NCBI RefSeq assembly: GCF_003712105.1
Contig: NZ_RHLG01000007.1
Span: forward strand, 38,467 to 102,466
Direction of reading: 5' to 3'
Origin: Winogradskyella sp.
GTDB lineage: Bacteria > Bacteroidota > Bacteroidia > Flavobacteriales > Flavobacteriaceae
DNA: 64,000 bases
In this document: positions 54,087 to 62,467 of the stretch, piece by piece
How positions within the stretch are numbered: position 1 is the first letter of the stretch
Layout: each line of letters starts with the position of its first letter
The notes under the pieces: generated by a model
Database searches by the model: none
Seen by the model: the letters and a program-made list of their open reading frames with translations, nothing else
What the model was told of the DNA's origin: nothing
Translations under genes and position numbers: made by a program

Positions 54087-54704
54087 TTATTCAGTATTCT
54101 TATTTGCATAAAGACTTGGCAGTGTTACTTTAAATATCACTGCTAATAGTCTTGCTGCAATCACAACTATTCCTGAAACAAGGAATATAATATTTGAGTC
54201 TTCTATTATTGGCAATAACAAAAAGTAAACACAGCCACCTAATATACAGGCTGTAGCATAGACTTCTTTACGGAAAATCACAGGTATTTCATTACACAAA
54301 ATATCTCTGATAACACCCCCAAAACAAGCAGACATAGTACCTAAAGTCACACATATTATTGGGTGTAAATCTACGGCAAGTCCTTTTTCTATACCTATTA
54401 CAGTATACAATCCAATTCCTATTGTATCAAATAAGAATAATGAGCGTCGGAGATGTTTAATATAATTTCTAAATAAAACTGCAAAAACTGTAGCCAAAGA
54501 AATTACCAAGATAAAGGTCATATCGGTCATCCAAAATACAGGTGTAGCTCCGATTAAAATATCACGTAATGTTCCGCCGCCAACTGCAGTAACAAAAGCA
54601 ATTATAAACACTCCAAAAGGATCCATTTTTTTGTTCATTGCCACTAATACACCAGATATAGCAAAAGCAATGGTTCCTAAAATATCTAAAACTTGAATGA
54701 ACAT
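54087..54704 (-). CDS. TRIC-type cation channel family protein (UPF0126)
   Basis: A 205-residue membrane protein of seven helices built from two UPF0126 repeats. AISGVLVAMNKKMDPFGVFIIAFVTAVGGGTLRDILIG is the first and CFGGVIRDILCNEIPVI the second, each with the GGG/TLRD-type glycine-rich kink motif. Bacterial TRIC proteins form trimeric monovalent-cation channels in solved structures, but some relatives are proposed glycine transporters (YadS), so cargo is uncertain. The 147-bp region upstream of its start is filled by the 66-bp tandem duplication. It is convergent with the M3 gene. Confidence 0.88.
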   Translation of the reverse strand: MFIQVLDILGTIAFAISGVLVAMNKKMDPFGVFIIAFVTAVGGGTLRDILIGATPVFWMTDMTFILVISLATVFAVLFRNYIKHLRRSLFLFDTIGIGLYTVIGIEKGLAVDLHPIICVTLGTMSACFGGVIRDILCNEIPVIFRKEVYATACILGGCVYFLLLPIIEDSNIIFLVSGIVVIAARLLAVIFKVTLPSLYANKNTE

Positions 54705-54718
54705 GATTAATTAATTAA

Positions 54719-54850
54719 AAAGACACTTCGACAAGCTCAGTGTAAGCGATTCACACATATTTTTTTCAAAAATCTGGTTCACTGAAAGACACTTCGACAA
54801 GCTCAGTGTAAGCGATTCACACATATTTTTTTCAAAAATCTGGTTCACTG
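54719..54850. repeat. Perfect 66-bp tandem duplication
   Basis: Positions 54719-54784 and 54785-54850 are identical over all 66 bases, head to tail. Each unit contains CACTTCGACAAGCTCAGTG, a sequence resembling short intergenic repeats widespread in Bacteroidota. The unit junction makes an inverted repeat CACTGA / TCAGTG. The second copy ends one base before the RDD gene stop codon. It occupies the presumed promoter region of the TRIC-type gene. Confidence 0.9.
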
Positions 54851-54851
54851 C

Positions 54852-55568
54852 TTACATGTTTTGAGTGTAATAGTTATAGTCTTTAATAACTTTCGCAACA
54901 AAATCTACAGGATTTTCTTTAGGCTCAACTTGCATTACTTTTTGTAGACGTGTACTAATATTCAAAATGATATTGTGGTTGCCCTTAAAAATAGCTTCAT
55001 CGTAAAGATTTTTTACTGTTTGAATATCCGAATCGCTTAGTACGGTTACTTGACTATATGTAGGCACATAATCTAATGGAACTTCTTGAAGAATGGTATC
55101 ATGAATCGTAATTTCTTCTTTTTCACTTATAACTGTAGTACCAGCAGCGATATCTCCAATACGTTGACCATTACCTCGAATTAAAATAGTCAATGTAGCT
55201 AAACCTCCAAACGTTAATACTACATCTACTATACGTAATATCCATCGCACAAAATAATTAGCGAAGCTTGGTTTAGAGCCATCGACTTTTACAACACGAG
55301 TTCGCATAGCTAATTTGCCTACAGTTTTTCCATTCCAAAACGTTTCAAGCAAAACATAATACAAAAAAGCTGGTAACGATATCAATAAATATACTGCCCA
55401 CATATCGCCAAAATCCAAATCTAATGCACCAAGCAACAAAAATGTAGCTATCGTATAAATTAAGATTATTACACTATCTATAAGATAAGCCAACATACGA
55501 TCACCAATGTGAGCGGCGTTTTGATTAATGCCTACATTTTGGGCCGTTTCTATTTGAAATTCATTCAT
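54852..55568 (-). CDS. RDD family membrane protein
   Basis: A 238-residue protein with an RDD domain (about 20-130). It starts NAAHIGDRMLAYLIDSVIIL, with the RD pair near the first helix, and continues LLETFWNGKTVGKLAMRTRVVKVDG, FANYFVRWILRIVDVVL and GNGQRIGDIAAGTTVI. Three to four helices are followed by a cytoplasmic tail of about 85 residues with helices and an LDSDDI-like acid stretch. RDD proteins are poorly understood; some act in Na+/H+ exchange. The start at ATG 55568 avoids an N-terminal extension that would cross the divergent gap and the SpoIIM start. It diverges from the SpoIIM cluster, its usual partner. Confidence 0.88.
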   Translation of the reverse strand: MNEFQIETAQNVGINQNAAHIGDRMLAYLIDSVIILIYTIATFLLLGALDLDFGDMWAVYLLISLPAFLYYVLLETFWNGKTVGKLAMRTRVVKVDGSKPSFANYFVRWILRIVDVVLTFGGLATLTILIRGNGQRIGDIAAGTTVISEKEEITIHDTILQEVPLDYVPTYSQVTVLSDSDIQTVKNLYDEAIFKGNHNIILNISTRLQKVMQVEPKENPVDFVAKVIKDYNYYTQNM

Positions 55569-55583
55569 ATTTTCTTTTCTTTG

Positions 55584-55603
55584 GTAGTCTAAAGATTGAC
55601 TAC
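55584..55603. promoter_or_regulatory. Dyad in the RDD / SpoIIM divergent gap
   Basis: GTAGTC and GACTAC are perfect six-base arms around eight bases. The dyad ends right at the SpoIIM ATG, within the 35-bp gap between the two divergent start codons, a place where one regulator could serve both genes. Confidence 0.4.
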
Positions 55604-56608
55604 ATGCGCGAGGCTGCTTTCGTGAAGCAAAATAAAGATAAATGGTTAGAATTTGAAACCATTCTTTCAAATAAAACTAATCTAGATCCAGATTTACTTT
55701 CGGATATATATATTGAGATTACTGACCACCTCAGCTACGCCAAAACATTTTACAAAAACAGTAATACAGAGCGCTATCTTAATCAGTTAGCTTCAAAAGC
55801 GCATCAGTTTATTTACAAAACCAAAAAAGAACCTAAGAATAGACTAATTTCTTTTTTTAAAACTGAATTTCCATTGATGTTTAGACAACATCACAGAGAA
55901 TTACTAATCGCATTCTTAACCTTTTCGTTTTTTGTTTTTGTAGGTGCATATTCCACGGCCAATGATGATGACTTTGTAAGGACATTTGGTTTGAGTGACG
56001 GTTATGTAAACATGACTTTAGAGAACATTGAAAATGGTGACCCAATGGCCGTCTATAAAGAACAAGGCGAGTTCAATATGTTTTTAGGTATTACGATTAA
56101 CAATATAAAAGTTGCGCTGTTTGCTTTTGGTTATGGTATACTATTTGGGGTTGGTAGCCTCTATATAATGATGCGCAACGGTATTATGCTTGGAAGCTTT
56201 CAGTATTTCTTTTTTCAACAAGGCTTACTTTGGGAATCTGCCAGAACGATATGGATTCATGGTACTATTGAAATCTCCGTTATTATAATTGCTGGCTGTG
56301 CTGGTTTAGTATTGGGCAACGGATTATTATTTACTGGCACTTATACACGTCTTGAGGCTTTTAAGCGTGGTGTAAAAAATGGATTAAAGATCTTAATAAG
56401 CACAATTCCTTTTTTTATAATAGCTGGTTTTCTTGAAGGCTTTGTAACAAGACATACCGAAATGCCTGATTGGCTAGCCATATTAATTATAGGTGGTTCG
56501 CTTGCATCGATACTATTCTACTATATAATTTACCCTATACGACTACATAAAAAATTAGCAGAACAAGACGCTAATAGAAACGAAATTTTATTACAACTTA
56601 TAGATTAA
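55604..56608 (+). CDS. SpoIIM-like (DUF95) membrane protein
   Basis: A 334-residue protein. A soluble N-terminal part of about 100 residues (helical, MREAAFVKQNKDKWLEFETIL) precedes the SpoIIM/DUF95 domain. That domain has five to six helices with motifs such as NNIKVALFAFGYGILFGVGSLYIMMRNGIMLG and IWIHGTIEISVIIIAGCAGLVLG. In Bacillus SpoIIM belongs to the engulfment complex. Here there is no sporulation context, and SpoIIM-like genes are common in RDD/MoxR clusters of many bacteria. It heads the six-gene plus-strand run, 5 bases before the next gene. Confidence 0.87.
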   Translation: MREAAFVKQNKDKWLEFETILSNKTNLDPDLLSDIYIEITDHLSYAKTFYKNSNTERYLNQLASKAHQFIYKTKKEPKNRLISFFKTEFPLMFRQHHRELLIAFLTFSFFVFVGAYSTANDDDFVRTFGLSDGYVNMTLENIENGDPMAVYKEQGEFNMFLGITINNIKVALFAFGYGILFGVGSLYIMMRNGIMLGSFQYFFFQQGLLWESARTIWIHGTIEISVIIIAGCAGLVLGNGLLFTGTYTRLEAFKRGVKNGLKILISTIPFFIIAGFLEGFVTRHTEMPDWLAILIIGGSLASILFYYIIYPIRLHKKLAEQDANRNEILLQLID

Positions 56609-56613
56609 CACTG

Positions 56614-57498
56614 ATGACCAGACCTTATATCGAATTTAGAAAACAACGTGACTTTGGGTTATTACTTTCTGATACGTTTGCATTTTTAAGAACAGAATTT
56701 AAGCCTTTTTTAAAAACCATTTTTACAATTTCTGCGCCTGCATTGATTCTCTTTGTCATATCCATGGCTTTCTATACGTATGTGGTTGGAGACGTTTTTA
56801 ATATTGACACTTATGGCGGTACTGAGCTAGACTCTTCCAACCCAATTATAATTATACTTACGGCATTGATTTATATTCTGAGTATGGTTTTTGCGTTGAT
56901 ATTTGTTAGTTCATCGTCGCTCCATTATATAAAATCGTATATAGAAAATAAAGGTATTGTTGAAGTTCAGGATGTAAGAAGAAATGTGTCAAAAACATTT
57001 TGGGGCTACTTAGGACTTGGATTTTTAAAATACTTATCACTCTTTTTTGCCGCTGTACTATGCATACTTCCTGTGTTTTATGTTATGGTCCCGATGTTTA
57101 TAGTGTACTGTATTTATGTTTTTGAAAGTAGACGCGGGGCAACCGATTCTTTTAGTTATAGCTTTTATCTTATTAATGAAGACTTTTGGTTAGCTCTAGG
57201 AAGCATGATTGTGCTCTTTATTATAATGTATGTACTTAGTCTTGTTTTTTCTATACCAACAGCAATATATACCTATGCAAAAATGGGTATATTTTCTGGA
57301 GAGATTGACCCAGCTGGGATGGATATATTTACGGACCCTATTTATATTTTAATGAATGTAATATCTACGCTTTTTTCAATATTACTTAATCTCATAACCA
57401 TTGTAGCAAGCGCATTTGTCTATTTTCACCTCAACGAAAAACGAAACTTCACTGGGACTTACGAACGCATTAGTAACATTGGAAAAATAGAAGAGTAA
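56614..57498 (+). CDS. Polytopic membrane protein of the MoxR cluster
   Basis: A 294-residue protein with five to six hydrophobic segments (about 35-60, 85-110, 140-175, 190-220, 250-275) and no family motif I recognise. The N-terminus IEFRKQRDFGLLLSDTFAFLRTEFKPFLKTI is basic and amphipathic, and resembles the starts of membrane proteins encoded beside SpoIIM genes in flavobacteria. The C-terminus is cytoplasmic (HLNEKRNFTGTYERISNIGKIEE). The genes on both sides abut it, so it is a structural part of the same membrane system. Confidence 0.82.
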   Translation: MTRPYIEFRKQRDFGLLLSDTFAFLRTEFKPFLKTIFTISAPALILFVISMAFYTYVVGDVFNIDTYGGTELDSSNPIIIILTALIYILSMVFALIFVSSSSLHYIKSYIENKGIVEVQDVRRNVSKTFWGYLGLGFLKYLSLFFAAVLCILPVFYVMVPMFIVYCIYVFESRRGATDSFSYSFYLINEDFWLALGSMIVLFIIMYVLSLVFSIPTAIYTYAKMGIFSGEIDPAGMDIFTDPIYILMNVISTLFSILLNLITIVASAFVYFHLNEKRNFTGTYERISNIGKIEE

Positions 57499-58230
57499 AT
57501 GCGTAACGTAATACTAGTCTGCTTATTTCTAGGATTTGGCTTTTTTGCTTTTGCGCAAGAAGAAAAGCGACCAGACTATTATGACGATTCTGTTATCGAA
57601 AAACAAACGATCTCTGAAGAGGACATAGAAACTTATAAGTCTGACGAAGATTTTGATTATACCGAAGCAAAAAAAGAAGAGAACTTCTTAGACCGGTTTG
57701 TACGCTGGTTAAGAAATATTTTGACGCAATTTTGGGAAGCAATTTTTGGCGTAGGCACAGCCTCAGGATTTATATATTTTGTATTTAGAATACTACCTTA
57801 TATACTATTAGCAGTGTTAATATATCTACTAGTTAGGTTCTTCCTTAAGGTTAATTCTAATGCCATTATGGGCAATACTCAAGGTAAAGGTGAAGTTATT
57901 TACTCCGAAGAAGAACAGATTATAAAAAATGAAGATGTCAATGCTTTAATAAAAGAAGCTGTTAGGCAAAAGAACTTTAGACTGGCTATTAGATACTACT
58001 ATCTATTGTCGCTCAAGTACTTAACCGAAGCTAAAAGCATTGAGTGGCAACCGCAAAAAACAAATGAAGATTATATAAAAGAACTTAAATCTACAGACTT
58101 AAGGTTTGATTTCGAAAATATTACCAAAATCTACGATTACGTTTGGTATGGCGAATTTGCTGTTAATGAAGTGAGATTTGAAAGCCTTAAACTTCCGTTT
58201 GAATCATTACATAAATCGATTAAAAATTGA
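57499..58230 (+). CDS. DUF4129 membrane protein
   Basis: A 243-residue protein with a signal-like segment (about 1-20, ending AQ), an acidic periplasmic stretch (about 21-65) and one membrane helix (about 90-116). The cytoplasmic DUF4129 domain follows (NALIKEAVRQKNFRLAIRYYYLLSLKYLTEAKSIEWQPQKTNEDYI). The start directly follows the previous stop (TAAATG). DUF4129 is usually found at the C-terminus of transglutaminase-like membrane proteins and in MoxR clusters; its function is unknown. Its TGA stop is overlapped by the TTG start of the next gene. Confidence 0.85.
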   Translation: MRNVILVCLFLGFGFFAFAQEEKRPDYYDDSVIEKQTISEEDIETYKSDEDFDYTEAKKEENFLDRFVRWLRNILTQFWEAIFGVGTASGFIYFVFRILPYILLAVLIYLLVRFFLKVNSNAIMGNTQGKGEVIYSEEEQIIKNEDVNALIKEAVRQKNFRLAIRYYYLLSLKYLTEAKSIEWQPQKTNEDYIKELKSTDLRFDFENITKIYDYVWYGEFAVNEVRFESLKLPFESLHKSIKN

Positions 58231-59447
58231 GTAAAAAAGGCAAAATATATATCGGACTATTGGTAATGACTATTCTCGCTCTAGTAGTTATAGAGATGAA
58301 TAAGCCTAAAGAGATTAATTGGTTTCCATCGTATGCAACCCATCACAAGATTCCTTTTGGTAGTTACGTTTTTGATCAGCAATTAAAACGTATTTCAGAC
58401 TCTGTTATGCCTATCGAAAGACCTCCATACGAGTATCTGAAAAAGAACACTATAAACGGAACTTATATGTTTTACAATGGTGGTATAACCTTTGGCGAAG
58501 CAGAGCTAGAAAGTCTTTTGGATTGGGCTTATGCAGGAAATACGCTTGTTGTATCTGCAATAGACTTTGAACAGCGTCTACTCGACACCTTAAACCTAGA
58601 AACCGAGTCTGTAAATATTTTTAATAATTTCGAGAATAGATTCCAGCTAAAATTAGTTAATAGCAGACTAGAAAAAACCTTATATAAATTTGATAAAGCG
58701 TCTACCCTATTTCATTTCTCAGCAATAGATACACTCCAAACAAAAGTTATTGGATTAATTGATAAGCTCGAAGCTGAGCAAGACTCATCTAACACGTCAT
58801 TAATAAACGTTATTAAACAACCTTTTGGTAATGGAGAAATCATTCTGAGTACTTTTCCACAAGCATTTACAAACTATTTTATTCTACAATCACCAAATCA
58901 AGATTATACGGCGGGCTTATTATCGTACCTAGATACATCCCAACCAATTTATATCGATAAGCATTATAAATCAGGTAAAAAGTTTTATACATCACCAATG
59001 TATTTGTTTTTAAACACTAAAGAATTAAAATGGGCATATTACCTGATTCTAATTGGTGTTGTATTCTACATCATTTTTGAAGGAAAACGCAAACAACGTG
59101 CTATTCCAATTGTAAAACCATTAAAAAATCAAACTGTAGATTTTACAAGGACAATTGCTAACATGTATTACGAAAGCAGTAAACATAAAGAGATTGCACA
59201 ACATAAAATTCAGCATTTCCTGGATTTTATAAGGCGCCAATTGTATCTGAGTACATCTGAAATAAATTCAGACTTTTTGAAAAACCTTGCTGCAAGAAGC
59301 AATAATACATTAGAAGATACAACGAGTCTTTTCAATTATATTGGGCAGATTAATAAGCTCAACGCAATAAATAATATTCAATTAGAACGATTAAATACTT
59401 TAATAGAAACATTTAAATCCAATAATCAATGGAACACCAAGACATAA
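58227..59447 (+). CDS. DUF4350 membrane protein
   Basis: A 406-residue protein. A first helix (about 4-21) is followed by a periplasmic DUF4350 domain (about 25-255). It begins WFPSYATHHKIPFGSYVFDQQL and includes FGEAELESLLDWAYAGNTLVVSA, as in GATase-like DUF4350 proteins. A second helix (about 271-286) and a cytoplasmic helical tail follow. The start is TTG at 58227, overlapping the preceding stop as TTGA; the first ATG would cut off half of the first helix. It overlaps the MoxR gene by 19 bases. No enzymatic role is known. Confidence 0.85.
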   Translation: MSKKGKIYIGLLVMTILALVVIEMNKPKEINWFPSYATHHKIPFGSYVFDQQLKRISDSVMPIERPPYEYLKKNTINGTYMFYNGGITFGEAELESLLDWAYAGNTLVVSAIDFEQRLLDTLNLETESVNIFNNFENRFQLKLVNSRLEKTLYKFDKASTLFHFSAIDTLQTKVIGLIDKLEAEQDSSNTSLINVIKQPFGNGEIILSTFPQAFTNYFILQSPNQDYTAGLLSYLDTSQPIYIDKHYKSGKKFYTSPMYLFLNTKELKWAYYLILIGVVFYIIFEGKRKQRAIPIVKPLKNQTVDFTRTIANMYYESSKHKEIAQHKIQHFLDFIRRQLYLSTSEINSDFLKNLAARSNNTLEDTTSLFNYIGQINKLNAINNIQLERLNTLIETFKSNNQWNTKT

Positions 59448-60439
59448 ATGAAGAACAAGAAAATAGCAATCTAGATTTTAACAACAGGATACCACTTGAG
59501 GATTTAAAAAATGCTGTAGATGCTATAAAACAAGAGTTAAGAAAAGTAATTGTTGGGCAAGATAATTTTGTTGAGTTGCTTATTGTTGCACTTTTAGCCG
59601 ATGGGCACGTATTAATAGAAGGCGTTCCGGGTATTGCCAAAACAGTCACTGCCAAACTCTTTGCAAAAGCCTTGAAAACCGATTTTAGTCGTATTCAGTT
59701 TACCCCAGATTTAATGCCAAGTGATGTTTTAGGAACATCGGTTTTAAACATGAAATCTTCAGAATTCGAATTCAAAAAAGGACCTATTTTTTCGAATGTT
59801 GTTCTTATTGATGAAATTAATCGTGCTCCAGCAAAAACACAGGCTGCGCTTTTTGAAACAATGGAGGAACGTCAAGCTACAATAGACGGAACTACTTATA
59901 AATTTGATCCGCCTTTTATGGTATTGGCAACACAGAACCCAATTGAGCAAGAAGGAACTTATGCGCTACCCGAAGCTCAATTAGATCGTTTCATTTTTAA
60001 GATAAAGGTAGATTATCCGTCATTAGAAGATGAAGTAAAAATTATAGCATCTCATCACGAACGCAAAGGCGAAGCACCTCAAGCATCGATTGAATCTGTA
60101 TTAGATATGACATCACTCGCAGATTATAAATCCAAAACTCAAGAGGTAATAGTTGAGCCTAAGATTATACAATACATAGCGGAAATTGTGACTAAAACTC
60201 GTAATCATCCTCATCTGTATTTAGGTGGTTCTCCAAGAGCATCTATTGCCATATTAAATACCGCAAAGGCATTTGCAGCAATTAATGGCCGTGATTTTGT
60301 AATTCCAGAAGACATTAAAAAGTCACTTAATCCGGTATTAAATCATAGAATAATACTTACGCCAGAGCGTGAAATGGAAGGCATGACTACCGAGAATGTT
60401 ATTGAGATGATTGTACAATCTGTAGAAGTACCGAGATAA
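59429..60439 (+). CDS. MoxR-family AAA+ ATPase
   Basis: A 336-residue cytoplasmic AAA+ ATPase. Walker A is GVPGIAKT at 65-72, Walker B VVLIDEINRAPAKTQ near 125-140, sensor 1 ATQNPIEQEGTYALPEAQLDRF, with the arginine finger and sensor 2 in GGSPRASIAI. MoxR proteins act as chaperone-like ATPases that mature or remodel partners, typically with a VWA or DUF58 protein encoded next to them. Here the DUF58 gene follows after 12 bases. The start overlaps the DUF4350 gene by 19 bases. Confidence 0.95.
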   Translation: MEHQDINEEQENSNLDFNNRIPLEDLKNAVDAIKQELRKVIVGQDNFVELLIVALLADGHVLIEGVPGIAKTVTAKLFAKALKTDFSRIQFTPDLMPSDVLGTSVLNMKSSEFEFKKGPIFSNVVLIDEINRAPAKTQAALFETMEERQATIDGTTYKFDPPFMVLATQNPIEQEGTYALPEAQLDRFIFKIKVDYPSLEDEVKIIASHHERKGEAPQASIESVLDMTSLADYKSKTQEVIVEPKIIQYIAEIVTKTRNHPHLYLGGSPRASIAILNTAKAFAAINGRDFVIPEDIKKSLNPVLNHRIILTPEREMEGMTTENVIEMIVQSVEVPR

Positions 60440-60451
60440 TAAGATTTAGTT

Positions 60452-61783
60452 TTGAAATTCTTTAGGTCGTTATACATACACGGACAATTCTACACTTATA
60501 TTGCTATAGGTGCACTTTGCTTTGTGCTTAGCTTTTGGTTTCAAGTATTTTATAGTATAGCATGGATTTTTACTACTGCTCTAGCAGTTTTATTATTTAT
60601 AGATATTCTTACACTTTATCAACCTAAACATGGCATTAGTGCAAGAAGAATACTTCCTGATAAGTTTTCTAATAGTGATAACAATCCGGTTTCAATAACC
60701 CTCATTAACAACTATAAAATAAAATCAATTATTGATGTTATTGATGAATTGCCTGTACAGTTTCAGAAAAGAGATTTTTCGTATAAAATAGATTTACAAC
60801 CAAAACAAATCCATGATTTTGAATATTATGTCAGACCCATTGAACGTGGCGAATATTATTTTGGGCATTTAAATATCTACGTATCTTCAATATTAAAGAT
60901 TGTAAAACGTAAATATCAATTTCAGAATGAGCAAATGGTAATGGTATATCCATCTATCATTCAGATGCAGAAGTACGACTTTTTAGCAATTAGTAACAGA
61001 CTTACAGAAATTGGTTTAAAGAAAATTAGACGTATTGGTCATACATCAGAATTTGAGCAAATAAAAGAATACGTTAGAGGTGATGATTTTAGAACTGTTA
61101 ATTGGAAAGCCACAGCAAAGCATGCTCACTTAATGGTAAATCAGTATCAAGATGAAAAGTCGCAACCCATTTATTCTGTTGTCGACACAGGACGTGTAAT
61201 GAAAATGCCATTTAATGGTTTAAAATTACTGGACTATGCTATAAATTCTACATTAGCTTTTAGCAATGTTGCGCTAAAAAAGCAGGATAAAGTAGGTATG
61301 CTTTCGTTCTCAAAACAGATTGAATCATTTTTGCCTGCCGTGAATAAACTCACGTATCTCAACCGGATATTAGAATCACTTTACAATATAGACACGCAGT
61401 TTACAGATAGTGATTATGGCTTGTTGTATGCGCAACTAAAACGAAAAGTGACCCATAGAAGTCTTATACTACTTTACACAAACTTTGAACATTTAAGTGC
61501 ACTAAAACGACAAATGGCTTATCTGCAGGCAATCTCTAAAAAGCACATGCTTGTAGTAATTCTTTTTGAAAATACGGAGCTGGAAGAAATCATACGAGAA
61601 AATGCTGAAGACTTACAATCTATTTATCACAAAACTATTGCAGATAAATTTGCTTTTGAAAAGCGTCTAATGGTTAAAGAACTTCAAAAACATGGTATAC
61701 AGAGCATTTTAACACCTCCAGAAAAATTGACAATAAACACTATTAATAAATATCTAGAGATTAAAGCTCGTGGATTATTATAA
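60452..61783 (+). CDS. DUF58 (VWA-like) protein
   Basis: A 443-residue membrane-tethered protein: two helices at about 13-50, then a beta-rich segment (about 60-160). The DUF58 signature EYVRGDDFRTVNWKATAKHAHLMVN lies at about 206-230. A von Willebrand A-like domain follows (YSVVDTGRVMKMPFNGLKLLDYAINSTLAFSNVALKKQDKVGMLSF). The start must be TTG at 60452: the next ATG is deep within the protein. It is the usual MoxR partner and probably a substrate or adaptor for it. It is last in the cluster. Confidence 0.9.
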   Translation: MKFFRSLYIHGQFYTYIAIGALCFVLSFWFQVFYSIAWIFTTALAVLLFIDILTLYQPKHGISARRILPDKFSNSDNNPVSITLINNYKIKSIIDVIDELPVQFQKRDFSYKIDLQPKQIHDFEYYVRPIERGEYYFGHLNIYVSSILKIVKRKYQFQNEQMVMVYPSIIQMQKYDFLAISNRLTEIGLKKIRRIGHTSEFEQIKEYVRGDDFRTVNWKATAKHAHLMVNQYQDEKSQPIYSVVDTGRVMKMPFNGLKLLDYAINSTLAFSNVALKKQDKVGMLSFSKQIESFLPAVNKLTYLNRILESLYNIDTQFTDSDYGLLYAQLKRKVTHRSLILLYTNFEHLSALKRQMAYLQAISKKHMLVVILFENTELEEIIRENAEDLQSIYHKTIADKFAFEKRLMVKELQKHGIQSILTPPEKLTINTINKYLEIKARGLL

Positions 61784-61932
61784 AAAAATTCCTGGAGGGT
61801 TCGTTATTTAAATACATCTCTAAACCAAAAGATTACATTTCAACTCGTTTTATCTACAATTCAGTAAGTCTTATTAGAATTAATAATGATAGGATTGGAT
61901 ATTTGTACCATCAATAACAAAATACAATCATC

Positions 61933-62346
61933 ATGAAAAATTTAATCGTATCAGTTTGCTTAGTAATCGTATCCTTTATGTCTTTTGCACAAGAAGGAGT
62001 GACCATAACAGTAACCATTGACAATGTACCAAACAACGAAGGTGTAGTTGCCTTAGCATTACATAAAGAAAGTACATTTATGAAAGCAGCACCTATTATG
62101 GCAAAGACGTCAAAAATTGAAGGTAATAAAGTTGTAATTACCTTTGAAGATGTTACTGCTGGAGAATATGCTATTCTTGGAAACCATGATGCTAATGAAA
62201 ATGGAAGAATGGATTTCAGAGAAAATGGGATGCCTATCGAAGCCTATGGTGCATCTAATAATGTCATGAACTTTGGACCACCACAGTTCTCAGATGCCAA
62301 GTTTATAGTTAAAGATTCAAATATTAGCTTAAACATTAGATTCTAA
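61933..62346 (+). CDS. DUF2141 secreted protein
   Basis: A 137-residue exported protein with signal peptide about 1-19 (MSFAQ). The DUF2141 domain fills the rest: VTITVTIDNVPNNEGVVALALHKESTF, then ITFEDVTAGEYAILGNHDANENGRMDFRENGMPIEAYGAS. The aspartate/asparagine run DANENGRMD looks like a calcium-binding loop. Function unknown. It stands alone and is followed by a terminator. The 149-bp gap upstream holds only a near match to the promoter consensus (GATATTTG at about 61897). Confidence 0.88.
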   Translation: MKNLIVSVCLVIVSFMSFAQEGVTITVTIDNVPNNEGVVALALHKESTFMKAAPIMAKTSKIEGNKVVITFEDVTAGEYAILGNHDANENGRMDFRENGMPIEAYGASNNVMNFGPPQFSDAKFIVKDSNISLNIRF

Positions 62347-62374
62347 AAAAACTTTATTCATCAATCAATCAATT

Positions 62375-62406
62375 AAAGACTTCAATAATTTTGAGGTCTT
62401 TTTTTC
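62375..62406 (+). terminator. Terminator after the DUF2141 gene
   Basis: AAAGACTTCA (62375-62384) and TGAGGTCTTT (62392-62401) pair over ten positions with one G-U, around a seven-base loop, followed by T residues. Confidence 0.85.
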
Positions 62407-62440
62407 TGTCGTATAGTATAGATAAAACATATAGTTTTAT

Positions 62441-62448
62441 TAATTTTG
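62441..62448 (+). promoter_or_regulatory. Promoter -7 element of oxyR
   Basis: TAATTTTG matches TAnnTTTG and ends 19 bases before the oxyR ATG. Confidence 0.6.
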
Positions 62449-62467
62449 ATAGACTAAATAAATACTT

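Noticed and set aside
54719..54850. CRISPR-like direct repeat
   Set aside because: There are only two units, directly abutting with no spacers, and no cas genes nearby. It is a plain tandem duplication.
55604..56608. Sporulation function for the SpoIIM homologue
   Set aside because: No other sporulation gene is present and the lineage does not sporulate. SpoIIM-like proteins are common in MoxR clusters.
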